From: Bacteroidales bacterium UBA4116
GTDB lineage: Bacteria; Bacteroidota; Bacteroidia; Bacteroidales; Tannerellaceae
NCBI GenBank assembly: GCA_002381645.1
Contig: DFXE01000007.1
Span: 245,201-309,200, forward strand
Direction: 5' to 3'
DNA: 64,000 nucleotides
Shown piece after piece: positions 25,108 through 33,468 of this stretch (the first letter of the stretch is position 1; each line of letters starts with the position of its first letter). The position numbers and the translations under genes were made by a program. A model generated the notes under the pieces. It ran no database searches, had not been told where the DNA came from, and worked only from the letters and a program-made list of their open reading frames with translations.

Positions 25108-27249
25108 TTATTTTACTAATTTCAGTTCGCTGATCAGGCGGGGACTCTTACCCCATTTCTCAATCATAAACAATAAATAACGGATATCCACAGCGATACA
25201 CCTTTGCAGATCAGGTTCAAAAGCAATATCACCACTCATGGCTTCCCAGTTGCCGTCGAATGCCAGGCCGATCACCCGACCGTTCTTATCAAAAACAGGA
25301 CTACCTGAATTACCACCGGTAATATCATTGTTCGTAAGGAAACAAAGATTCATTTCACCTTTCCCGTTTCCATAAGGGCCGAAATCCTTGCTACGGATCA
25401 GATCCAGGATTTCCGGTTGCACCCAGAACTCGTCACTCGAAGGATCTTCCTTTTCGAAGATACCCTTGTCAGTTGAATAATATTCATACCAGGCCGCGTC
25501 ATACGGACGGTATCCACCTATCGAACCGTAACTCAAACGCATCGTAAAGTTAGCGTCAGAATACAGCGTCTTTTCAGGATGCATCTCCTTCAATCCGGCA
25601 AAGTAAAGCCGTTCCCCTTTTGCTATGTCGTAACGCGCTTCATTCATAAACTGTTGCAGTTCGAAAACCGACATCATAACCGAGAGGCTCAGTTCCGCAG
25701 CAGGATCTTTTTTAAGCTTTTCGTACTCTTTCGGGTTTCTCACCATAGCAGCCACATTATCATACGACAACAGCTTTGTTTTCTTAAACACATCGGCAGC
25801 ATATTTCTCATAATTGCCTTTGTACTTCTTATCAATCTTCGGATAGATATCCGGAAGATACTGCGCGGGCACGCGCTCTTTTACAATCCGCATCATGGCG
25901 GCCAGCACTTTCTGGTCGAGCGCAGGTTCGTAATCCTTATAGAACTTTTCAATCCTGTCCTGAAGGAATATATTTATTTCATCATCTGTCGAACCATTCA
26001 CATCGACACTCTGCACCATACGCGCCAAACGTACAATTTCGGCGCCACTCAGGAAGGCTTCCTGCAAATAAGTAGAAATATTCCGGTATTCATTGGTGGA
26101 AGTATATCCTTTCTCAAGCAAATTCAGTACTTCGCCATAGGTAGCCTGACGGTTACTGTTTTGCCTTACCCAGGCATCAAAAGCAGCTTCTTCGGCCTTT
26201 TTACGGTTGATTACATCTAAGTTGGCCAATCCGCGGTTCATACCGATCGAGTTCTTCCAGTAGTTCGAACTTCCTGCAAACTTCGACGCATATTTTATAC
26301 GGATTTCATCGCTGCTTCTCATCGCTTCCCTCCATATTTCCTGTTTGATGCCACGAACTTCAATACGTGGTTTATTGCTATCCTCAATCCGTTGTTGAAC
26401 TCCCCAGGAGCTCATATAACGGCTTGTACTACCCGGAAAACCGATCGTCATCGCATAATCCTTATCCTGGTAACCCTGAGCAGAAACCTCTGCCACATAT
26501 TTAGGTTTATAAGGCTTATTATCCGCACTGTATTCAGCAGGTTGATTAGAAGAATTGGCATACACGCGGAAAACAGAGAAGTCTCCCGTATGGCGGGGCC
26601 ACATCCAGTTATCGGTATCTCCCCCGAATTTACCTACCGAACTCGGCGGGGTAAATACGAGGCGGACATCGCGATACACATCATAAACCACTATATAATA
26701 CTTATTATTACTGTAAAACGGAACAACATCAGCCGTAAGAAACTGATTTTCACCAATTGAATCACGGATAACATTGCTAATGGAATCGGCAGCCATGACA
26801 CGGGCATATTCCGTCGGTATGGATGCGATTTGGGAATTGATACGGTCGCTTACATCAATCATTTCCCTTAAATAACGCACATTCAGACCCGGAACAGGCA
26901 ATTCCGCTTCAAAAGTCTGCGAAACAAATCCGTCTTTCAGATAATCATGTTCCACACTGCTTAACTGTTGAATAGCGCCAAAACCGCAATGGTGATTAGT
27001 AAATATGAGGCCTTGTTCCGAAACAGTTATACCCGTACACCCACCTCCGAAAATAACCACGGCATTGCTTATGCTCGGATTTGACTCACTGTACAGTTTA
27101 TCATAAGGCAATGTAAAGCCCAACTCCTGCATCCTTGCCAGGTTTTGTTTGTTCAGTTCCTTTAAAACCCACATCCCTTCGTCGGCAAACGCCGGTACTG
27201 CAATCATTGTCAGCAGCAACGCTGCCCAAACTTTTTTCATTAAGTTCAT
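25108..27249 (-). CDS. dpp7: S46-family dipeptidyl-peptidase, DPP7-type
   Basis: 713 residues with a signal peptide (MKKVWAALLLTMIAVPAFA). The chymotrypsin-like triad is visible as FTNHHCGFG (about residue 86), GDTDNWMWPRHTGDF and TGGNSGSP (Ser648). The residue 18 positions after the serine is Gly666. In this family glycine there marks DPP7 (hydrophobic P1), whereas DPP11 has arginine (acidic P1). The enzyme cleaves dipeptides from extracellular peptides in the periplasm and supports amino-acid use by asaccharolytic or mixed-diet Bacteroidales. It is convergent to GH26. Confidence 0.9.
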   Translation of the reverse strand: MNLMKKVWAALLLTMIAVPAFADEGMWVLKELNKQNLARMQELGFTLPYDKLYSESNPSISNAVVIFGGGCTGITVSEQGLIFTNHHCGFGAIQQLSSVEHDYLKDGFVSQTFEAELPVPGLNVRYLREMIDVSDRINSQIASIPTEYARVMAADSISNVIRDSIGENQFLTADVVPFYSNNKYYIVVYDVYRDVRLVFTPPSSVGKFGGDTDNWMWPRHTGDFSVFRVYANSSNQPAEYSADNKPYKPKYVAEVSAQGYQDKDYAMTIGFPGSTSRYMSSWGVQQRIEDSNKPRIEVRGIKQEIWREAMRSSDEIRIKYASKFAGSSNYWKNSIGMNRGLANLDVINRKKAEEAAFDAWVRQNSNRQATYGEVLNLLEKGYTSTNEYRNISTYLQEAFLSGAEIVRLARMVQSVDVNGSTDDEINIFLQDRIEKFYKDYEPALDQKVLAAMMRIVKERVPAQYLPDIYPKIDKKYKGNYEKYAADVFKKTKLLSYDNVAAMVRNPKEYEKLKKDPAAELSLSVMMSVFELQQFMNEARYDIAKGERLYFAGLKEMHPEKTLYSDANFTMRLSYGSIGGYRPYDAAWYEYYSTDKGIFEKEDPSSDEFWVQPEILDLIRSKDFGPYGNGKGEMNLCFLTNNDITGGNSGSPVFDKNGRVIGLAFDGNWEAMSGDIAFEPDLQRCIAVDIRYLLFMIEKWGKSPRLISELKLVK

Positions 27250-27284
27250 TTTTTAAATTATTAAATTATATAATGTTTCTCCAT

Positions 27285-28781
27285 TCAACGAAAAAAACGG
27301 CCTACATAAGGTAAATCCCTTAGAGGAAGGTCGCGTTTTATAATGAACAATAAAAATATACTTAGTAAAACCGTACGATATAATAACCGTAACGCCTGTG
27401 ATTCAATATCCGGATACATTCCGGCCAAATATAAAATAAAAGCAAGCGCAAAGTAAATCAATGCCGACCTCAAATCGTACCGGATCGGAAACTTCTTTTG
27501 TCCCACAAAATAGGAAACAAGCATCATAAGCAAGTTACAACAAAAAGAAGCCCACGCACAAGCCATAAAGCCATAAACAGGAGCGAAAAAAACAATAATA
27601 AAAACCGTAACCGCGCATCCCATTAAAGAAAAATAAGCTCCCCATTGCGTCTGGTCGTTCAATTTATACCAAAGGGACAAATTAAAATAAATACCAAAAA
27701 ACAATTCCCCAAGCATAACGATCGGAACCACTTTAAGTCCGGGATAATATTCCGGGGCAACAAAGTATTTCAATATCTCCAGATAAAACATAACACCCAG
27801 GAAAATCACCAATCCGAAAATAATGAAATACTTCATAGCTTCCGAATAAGCCATGGTATTTTCATCTGTCTTATTTTTTGCAAAAATAAAAGGCTCGTAC
27901 GCGTACCGGAATGCCTGAATAAACATGACCATAACGACTGCTATTTTGAAACATGCGCCGTATATGCCTAATTGCTCATTCGCATACACCTTATCGTCAA
28001 ACAAAAAAGGAAATATAATTTTATCCGCTGTCTGGTTGAACACACCCGCAATACCCAGTATCAATATAGGAAATGAGTACCGAAGCATTTGCTTCAGTAA
28101 AGCAAAGTCGGGTTTACACCGGAATCCCGGAAGCATATCGGGAATAAGTACAAAGAAAGTGACGGCAGTCGTAATAACATTGGCTACAAACACATACCCT
28201 ACCCCATATCCGGGAATATAAAACCAGTCGATTGCACCCGGTACATGCTGATATAACAAAGGGCAAAGAACAAGAAAAAACACATTCAACCCAATGTTAA
28301 GGAAAATACTCAGCAATTTGATAGCGGCAAAACGCAACGCCCGGCCTTCATACCTGAGAAAAGCGAACGGAATACTCGTAAAGGCATCCACGGCTACAAT
28401 CCCCAGCATCATACCAACATATTCGGGATGCTCAGCATATCCCAGCCAGTCACTTATCGGAGATAACAAACTGAATGCTATCAAAATAAAAAGAATGGAA
28501 GTAGAACCTATGCTGAATAATGTAGTAGAATAAACACGCATCGGGCCCGCTTCCTCTTTCTTATTGATAAAACGGAAAAACCCCGTTTCCATACCGTACG
28601 TCAGTAATACAAGAAGAAAAGCTACCCAGGCATACAGATTCGTAAATATCCCGAATTCACCGGTTCCATCAAGAACACGGGTGTACATAGGGACAAGAAA
28701 CCAGTTCAGGATACGCCCGATGATACTACTTAAACCATATACAGCGGTTTCCTTTGCCAACCGCTTCATTCCTCCTGCCAT
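27285..28781 (-). CDS. Polysaccharide/lipid-linked oligosaccharide flippase (Wzx/MurJ-like)
   Basis: A 498-residue polytopic protein with about 14 hydrophobic helices. The N-terminus is typical of the polysaccharide-biosynthesis (MOP) superfamily: ETAVYGLSSIIGRILNWFLVPMYTRVL, with a Gly-rich first helix and GEFGIFTNLYAWVAFLLVLLTYGMETGFFRF in two parts. It would flip undecaprenyl-linked glycans across the inner membrane. It ends 35 bp before the DPP7 start and begins 6 bp after ruvB's stop, so it is probably transcribed with ruvB. The glycan is unknown. Confidence 0.85.
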   Translation of the reverse strand: MAGGMKRLAKETAVYGLSSIIGRILNWFLVPMYTRVLDGTGEFGIFTNLYAWVAFLLVLLTYGMETGFFRFINKKEEAGPMRVYSTTLFSIGSTSILFILIAFSLLSPISDWLGYAEHPEYVGMMLGIVAVDAFTSIPFAFLRYEGRALRFAAIKLLSIFLNIGLNVFFLVLCPLLYQHVPGAIDWFYIPGYGVGYVFVANVITTAVTFFVLIPDMLPGFRCKPDFALLKQMLRYSFPILILGIAGVFNQTADKIIFPFLFDDKVYANEQLGIYGACFKIAVVMVMFIQAFRYAYEPFIFAKNKTDENTMAYSEAMKYFIIFGLVIFLGVMFYLEILKYFVAPEYYPGLKVVPIVMLGELFFGIYFNLSLWYKLNDQTQWGAYFSLMGCAVTVFIIVFFAPVYGFMACAWASFCCNLLMMLVSYFVGQKKFPIRYDLRSALIYFALAFILYLAGMYPDIESQALRLLYRTVLLSIFLLFIIKRDLPLRDLPYVGRFFR

Positions 28782-28787
28782 ACGATA

Positions 28788-29813
28788 TCAATCGAATAAG
28801 AAACCCTGCTGACTCCCCCGCTTCCTGCCCAAATGCGTATAAGCTAAGTCGGTAACTTCGCGTCCCCGGGGCGTACGTTTGATAAATCCTTCTTTAATTA
28901 AGAACGGCTCATACACTTCCTCAAGCGTACCCGGGTCTTCACCCAAAGCTGTGGCAATGGTCGTGAGACCTACCGGCCCGCCCTTAAACTTGTCTATAAT
29001 AGTAGTAAGCAATTTATTGTCAACCTGGTCTAAACCATACCTGTCAATATTCAGGGCCTCCAGTGCATAACAGGCAATGGCCTTATCTATATCGCCTGAT
29101 CCTTTCACCTGTGCAAAATCACGCACCCGGCGAAGTAAAGAATTGGCAATACGCGGCGTCCCCCTGCTGCGGGAAGCGATTTCCACGGCGGCGTTAAGTT
29201 CACATTTTACCTGAAGGATATCCGCACTGCGCATAACAATCTTCGTCAGCGTCTCCATTTCATAATACTCAAGATGCAGATTAATACCGAAACGCGCGCG
29301 TAACGGACTGGTAAGCAATCCGCTTCGGGTGGTAGCCCCTACCAGGGTAAACGGAGACAGATCGATCTGGATAGAACGGGCACTCGGCCCTTTATCGATC
29401 ATAATATCGATCCGGTAGTCTTCCATAGCCGAATACAGATATTCTTCGACCACCGGACTTAAACGATGAATTTCATCAATAAACAGCACATCATTTTTTT
29501 CCAGCGAGGTAAGTACACCTGCCAAATCCCCTGGCTTATCCAGCACAGGACCCGATGTAACTTTGAAACCTACATTCAACTCATTGGCGATGATATTCGA
29601 CAAAGTCGTTTTACCCAGTCCCGGAGGGCCGTGCAGTAACACATGGTCCAGGGCCTCCTTACGCATACGGGCAGCCATAACGAAAATCTTCAGGTTCTCC
29701 ACAACTTTGGCCTGTCCGCTGAAGTCGTGGAAAGACAGCGGACGTAACGCGTTATGATATTCATTTTCATTATCCGGCAAACGGGAATCCCTTATATCAA
29801 AATCATCTTCCAT
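28788..29813 (-). CDS. ruvB: Holliday junction branch-migration ATPase RuvB
   Basis: 341 residues from the ATG at 29813 (MEDDFDIRDSRLP); the open frame runs 41 codons further upstream but that stretch is hydrophobic and unlike RuvB. Seen are RPLSFHDFSGQ, Walker A GPPGLGKTTL, Walker B LFIDEIHRL, GATTRSGLLTSPLRARFG and the C-terminal winged helix with EPFLIKEGFIKRTPRGR. With RuvA it drives branch migration of Holliday junctions. The flippase follows after 6 bp; ruvA is not in the window. Confidence 0.96.
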   Translation of the reverse strand: MEDDFDIRDSRLPDNENEYHNALRPLSFHDFSGQAKVVENLKIFVMAARMRKEALDHVLLHGPPGLGKTTLSNIIANELNVGFKVTSGPVLDKPGDLAGVLTSLEKNDVLFIDEIHRLSPVVEEYLYSAMEDYRIDIMIDKGPSARSIQIDLSPFTLVGATTRSGLLTSPLRARFGINLHLEYYEMETLTKIVMRSADILQVKCELNAAVEIASRSRGTPRIANSLLRRVRDFAQVKGSGDIDKAIACYALEALNIDRYGLDQVDNKLLTTIIDKFKGGPVGLTTIATALGEDPGTLEEVYEPFLIKEGFIKRTPRGREVTDLAYTHLGRKRGSQQGFLFD

Positions 29814-29968
29814 GCTATGTACTATTGACTTGCAAAGGTAATAAATGCGTGAGACAAAAAAAGCGCTGGTATAATTAATCGGAAGATTTACATTTATTAA
29901 AAAGACAAAATCACGAGAGAGTAATATTTCTCTCACAGAATCAATTCTAAATTATAATGCTATTTTTA

Positions 29969-30126
29969 AACGGGAAAGTTTCGAAAAACAAAAAAGCTGA
30001 GTTCCCCCAAATGGGGAGAGTCTCAAAATGACAAAGCGTGGCTTCCCCCAAACGGGGATTGTCGGAAAACGAAACAACTAATTGTTCCCCAAATGCGGAA
30101 CCTTACAAAACAGAAAAATAAAACTT
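29969..30126. repeat. Degenerate 40-43 bp tandem repeats between ruvB and rpoN
   Basis: Successive units start near 30001, 30041 and 30084, with weaker ones near 29969 and 30127. Each has a TTCCCC(C)AAA-CGGGGA type mini-palindrome followed by an A-rich stretch such as CAAAATGACAAA. No coding sense is seen. The rest of the 552-bp gap contains a -7 element for rpoN at its right end. Confidence 0.6.
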
Positions 30127-30325
30127 GCCCCAATATTTAACCCATAGTCAAATCCAGTCGTGTCCGGAAGATTTAGATTTTATATAAACAAGGGACCGAG
30201 GTAATATACAAAGCAGCTTGTAAACACATTAAAATCTACAGAATATGAATAAGCTAAATCAACCGATAATTTGAACCGATAATTATAAATTATGTTTTAT
30301 TTCTAAGCAGTTGACAGTAAAAACT

Positions 30326-30333
30326 TATATTTG
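30326..30333 (+). promoter_or_regulatory. Likely -7 element for rpoN
   Basis: TATATTTG matches TAnnTTTG, 32 bp upstream of the rpoN start codon; no -33 element at proper spacing is clear. Confidence 0.45.
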
Positions 30334-30365
30334 CATCTGTTTAATCCGAATATGACCATAGGTAT

Positions 30366-31820
30366 ATGTTGAGACAACAGTTACAACAAAAGTTACAGCA
30401 AAAGCTTTCTCCGCAACAAATCCAGTTGATAAGGCTTCTTGAACTTCCAAACATAGAATTGGAAGAAAGGGTAAAACATGAACTGGAGGAAAACCCGGCC
30501 TTGGAAGAAGGACAGGAAAGCGCTGAGGACTTTGAACGTACCGAAGCGGAAGGCGCGGAAGAAGTACCTTCCGGTGAAACAGAAGTGGACCTTTCACTGG
30601 GAGACTATCTTACGGAAGATGATATCCCTGATTATAAACTGCGTGAAATAAGGGAACGCGCCGAACAAAAGGAAGATATTCCCTTTTCCATTAACCAATC
30701 GCTGAATGAATATCTGCTGCAACAGGCCGGTTTACGCGATTTGCCGGAAAAGGAAATGACGATAGCCGAATATATTATCGGTAATATCGATGATGACGGA
30801 TATCTCCGTCGCGACCTTTCCGCTATCGCCGACGATCTGGTGTTCCAGGCCGGACAGGAGGTAGACGAAAAAGAAATACTGTCCGTACTAAAGATCGTAC
30901 AGGATTTCGATCCGCCCGGAATATGCGCCCGCAACCTGCAGGAATGCCTTCTCCTTCAACTTCAAAAACGTGAGCAGACACCTGCAGTAAAGTTGGCAAC
31001 CGGTATATTGAGGGATTATTTCGACGAGTTTTCACGTAAACATTACGATAAAATATTACGTTCGCTCAATATTGGCGAAAACGAGTTAAAGCAAGCCATT
31101 CAGGAAATCACCCTTCTCAATCCCAAACCGGGCAGCAGTTGGGGAAGCTCCATGGAGGCCGTAATGAGTCAGGTTACACCCGATTTTATCGTCGAAGCAC
31201 ATAACGGGGAATTATTTTTAAGCATGAATAACCGCGGCATCCCCGATCTGCATATCAACCGCGATTATATGGAGATGTTCCAGAATTACACCTCCAATAA
31301 AGCCAATCAGACTTCCGAAATGCGCGATGCCGTGCAGTTTGTAAAGCAAAAGCTCGATTCGGCCCAATGGTTTATCGATGCCATCCGCCAACGGCAGGAG
31401 ACCTTGCAACGAACGATGGAAACGATCATTACTCTGCAAAGGAACTTTTTCCTTACAGGAGATGAGTCGACTCTGCGTCCGATGATCTTAAAAGATGTAG
31501 CCGAACGGTCCGGATATGATATTTCAACCATATCACGTGTGAGCAACAGCAAGTATGTACAAACCAACTTCGGGATTTACCCGCTGAAATATTTCTTTTC
31601 CGAATCCATGGCTACCGACACCGGCGAAGAAGTATCCACCCGTGAAGTAAAGAAAATAATGAAAGATTATATCGACGGCGAAGATAAACGTAAACCACTT
31701 ACCGACGAAGAGCTGGCTTCTATCCTGAAAGAAAAAGGCTATGTAATAGCCCGGCGAACAGTAGCCAAGTACAGGGAACAAATGGATATTCCCGTTGCCC
31801 GTCTTCGCAAAGGTATTTAA
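30366..31820 (+). CDS. rpoN: RNA polymerase sigma-54 factor
   Basis: 484 residues. The Gln/Leu-rich region I (QQLQQKLQQKLSPQQIQLIRL, given in two halves LQQKLQQKL and SPQQIQLIRLLELP) contacts the activator. It is followed by an acidic region II (about 50-90), the core-binding domain, a helix-turn-helix (KDVAERSGYDISTISRVSNSK in two parts) and the C-terminal RpoN box ARRTVAKYREQ (about 463-473), which reads the -24 promoter element. It is full length. A membrane protein gene follows 16 bp later, probably in the same transcript. No sigma-54 activator is in the window. Confidence 0.96.
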   Translation: MLRQQLQQKLQQKLSPQQIQLIRLLELPNIELEERVKHELEENPALEEGQESAEDFERTEAEGAEEVPSGETEVDLSLGDYLTEDDIPDYKLREIRERAEQKEDIPFSINQSLNEYLLQQAGLRDLPEKEMTIAEYIIGNIDDDGYLRRDLSAIADDLVFQAGQEVDEKEILSVLKIVQDFDPPGICARNLQECLLLQLQKREQTPAVKLATGILRDYFDEFSRKHYDKILRSLNIGENELKQAIQEITLLNPKPGSSWGSSMEAVMSQVTPDFIVEAHNGELFLSMNNRGIPDLHINRDYMEMFQNYTSNKANQTSEMRDAVQFVKQKLDSAQWFIDAIRQRQETLQRTMETIITLQRNFFLTGDESTLRPMILKDVAERSGYDISTISRVSNSKYVQTNFGIYPLKYFFSESMATDTGEEVSTREVKKIMKDYIDGEDKRKPLTDEELASILKEKGYVIARRTVAKYREQMDIPVARLRKGI

Positions 31821-31836
31821 ACACAATATATAACGC

Positions 31837-32457
31837 ATGAGAATATTTGCAAATATAATTTCTACCGTATTCCACCCTTTATTAATGGTTACCTACGGCA
31901 TATTGCTGGCGTTGAACTATACCTACCTGGCACTGTATCCGTCGACGATGAAATTATATCTGGCAGGAGGCGTATTATTATGCACAGCTGTGATACCAGG
32001 CTTATTAATTATTTTGCTTGTAAAAGGGGGCGCTGCAGGAGACCTGGAGCTGACCGACAGAAGAGAGCGTGTGGTTCCGTACCTGATCTTCATCACATCA
32101 AACATGATCTGTCTTTTTTACCTTTTTAAAATGCATCTGCCTTTCTGGGTATTATCTATGTTTATAGGCGTTTGTATCGCTCTTTTTACTGCGCTTTGCA
32201 TAAACTTTGTGTGGAAAATAAGTGTGCATGGGATCGGTATCGGAGGATTACTTGGAGCTATTATGAGTGCATCCTATATACAGAAAATCAACCCTTTCTG
32301 GATTTTCATCTTTGTCATTATTGCCGGGGGACTGGTATGCACATCACGGCTTATACTCCGCAAGCATACCCTGCTTCAGACAGGTGCAGGCTTTTTATTA
32401 GGTTTTATATGTACCTTTGGAGCATCATTTATGAGTTTTATTTATTTTTTAATTTAA
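31837..32457 (+). CDS. Six-helix membrane protein, PAP2-like
   Basis: 206 residues, almost entirely hydrophobic, with about six helices. The segment LTDRRERVVPYLI followed by WKISVHGIGIGGLLGAI vaguely resembles the PAP2 phosphatase fold (an R/H-containing pair of helices), as annotated for relatives in Bacteroidales, but the full PAP2 catalytic motifs are not clear. It lies between rpoN (16 bp upstream) and gcvH (16 bp downstream) and is likely part of one transcript. No specific function can be given. Confidence 0.65.
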   Translation: MRIFANIISTVFHPLLMVTYGILLALNYTYLALYPSTMKLYLAGGVLLCTAVIPGLLIILLVKGGAAGDLELTDRRERVVPYLIFITSNMICLFYLFKMHLPFWVLSMFIGVCIALFTALCINFVWKISVHGIGIGGLLGAIMSASYIQKINPFWIFIFVIIAGGLVCTSRLILRKHTLLQTGAGFLLGFICTFGASFMSFIYFLI

Positions 32458-32473
32458 TAAAAAACACTGAAGT

Positions 32474-32854
32474 ATGAATTTTCCTACTGAATTAAAGTAC
32501 ACAAAAGACCATGAATGGATCCGTGTAGAAGGTAATGAGGCTTATGTAGGTATTACGGATTACGCGCAAAGCGAACTGGGTGAGATCGTCTTTGTAGACA
32601 TTGCCACAGAAGGCGAGAACCTGAGTAAAGAAGAAACATTTGGTTCTATCGAAGCTGTAAAAACCGTATCCGACCTGTTTATGCCGATTAGCGGTGAAGT
32701 ATTGGAAGTAAACGCCGAACTTGAAGACAAACCTGAACTTGTGAATGAAGATGCTTACGGAAAAGGCTGGTTGATCAAGATATCCTTAGCAGATACCGCT
32801 GAACTCGACGGGTTATTAGACGCCACAGCTTACAAGGAATTTATCGGTAAATGA
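32474..32854 (+). CDS. gcvH: Glycine cleavage system H protein
   Basis: 126 residues, the full length of GcvH, the lipoyl carrier that moves the aminomethyl group between P, T and L proteins. The lipoylation site is Lys63 in FGSIEAVKTVSDLF, with the flanking KYTKDHEWIRVEG, GELGEIVFVD-type and EDAYGKGWLIKI strands conserved. The remaining gcv genes are absent from the window; the neighbouring purE and ispG form a common Bacteroidales gene string with it. Confidence 0.96.
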   Translation: MNFPTELKYTKDHEWIRVEGNEAYVGITDYAQSELGEIVFVDIATEGENLSKEETFGSIEAVKTVSDLFMPISGEVLEVNAELEDKPELVNEDAYGKGWLIKISLADTAELDGLLDATAYKEFIGK

Positions 32855-32863
32855 TTTTTTTAC

Positions 32864-32933
32864 AACGATTAACGGTTAACGCTGAACGAATAATTTCGAT
32901 ACGTTCATCATTAACCGTTGATCATTAATCGTT
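32864..32933. repeat. Long imperfect hairpin between gcvH and purE
   Basis: AACGATTAA (32864-32872) pairs with TTAATCGTT (32925-32933), CGGTTAA (32873-32879) with TTAACCG (32911-32917), and TGAACG (32883-32888) with CGTTCA (32902-32907), leaving a 7-base bulge (32918-32924). It fills almost the whole intergenic space. There is no T tract right after it, so it may be a mobile palindromic repeat or mRNA-processing structure, not a simple terminator. Confidence 0.6.
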
Positions 32934-32941
32934 AAAATAAC

Positions 32942-33448
32942 ATGACTCCTGTTGTTAGTATAATTATGGGCAGCACTTCCGACCTGCCGGTTATGGAAAA
33001 AGCGGCTAAATTTCTCAATGAAATGGAAATACCGTTTGAAATGCATGCCCTCTCAGCCCACCGTACCCCCGCCGAAGTGGAAGCTTTTGCCAAAGGAGCA
33101 AAAGACAGGGGAATAAAAGTGATCATCGCCGCCGCCGGAATGGCCGCACACCTGTGCGGTGTTATCGCTTCAATGACTACCGTTCCCGTAATTGGAGTAC
33201 CCATCAATTCGTCACTCGACGGAATGGATGCTTTACTTGCCATTGTGCAAATGCCTCCCGGAATACCCGTTGCCACTGTCGGAATCAACGGCGCACTGAA
33301 CGCCGGCATACTTGCCGTCCAGATACTTTCTACCGGTGATGAAAAACTCCAGGAAAAACTGGCATTGTATAAAGATGAGTTGAAAAAGAAAATCGTCAAA
33401 GCCAATGCAGAACTGGCCGGAATAACTTACAAATTCAAAACAAATTAA
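32942..33448 (+). CDS. purE: N5-carboxyaminoimidazole ribonucleotide mutase
   Basis: 168 residues, class I PurE length. It converts N5-CAIR to CAIR in purine synthesis. Conserved features are the N-terminal SIIMGSTSDLPVMEKA, the catalytic SAHRTP segment, AAAGMAAHLCGVIASMTTVPVIGVP (in two parts) and MPPGIPVATVGINGA. It starts 9 bp after the hairpin behind gcvH, and ispG begins 20 bp after its stop. Confidence 0.95.
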   Translation: MTPVVSIIMGSTSDLPVMEKAAKFLNEMEIPFEMHALSAHRTPAEVEAFAKGAKDRGIKVIIAAAGMAAHLCGVIASMTTVPVIGVPINSSLDGMDALLAIVQMPPGIPVATVGINGALNAGILAVQILSTGDEKLQEKLALYKDELKKKIVKANAELAGITYKFKTN

Positions 33449-33468
33449 CGACTTCACTTATCAACCCT

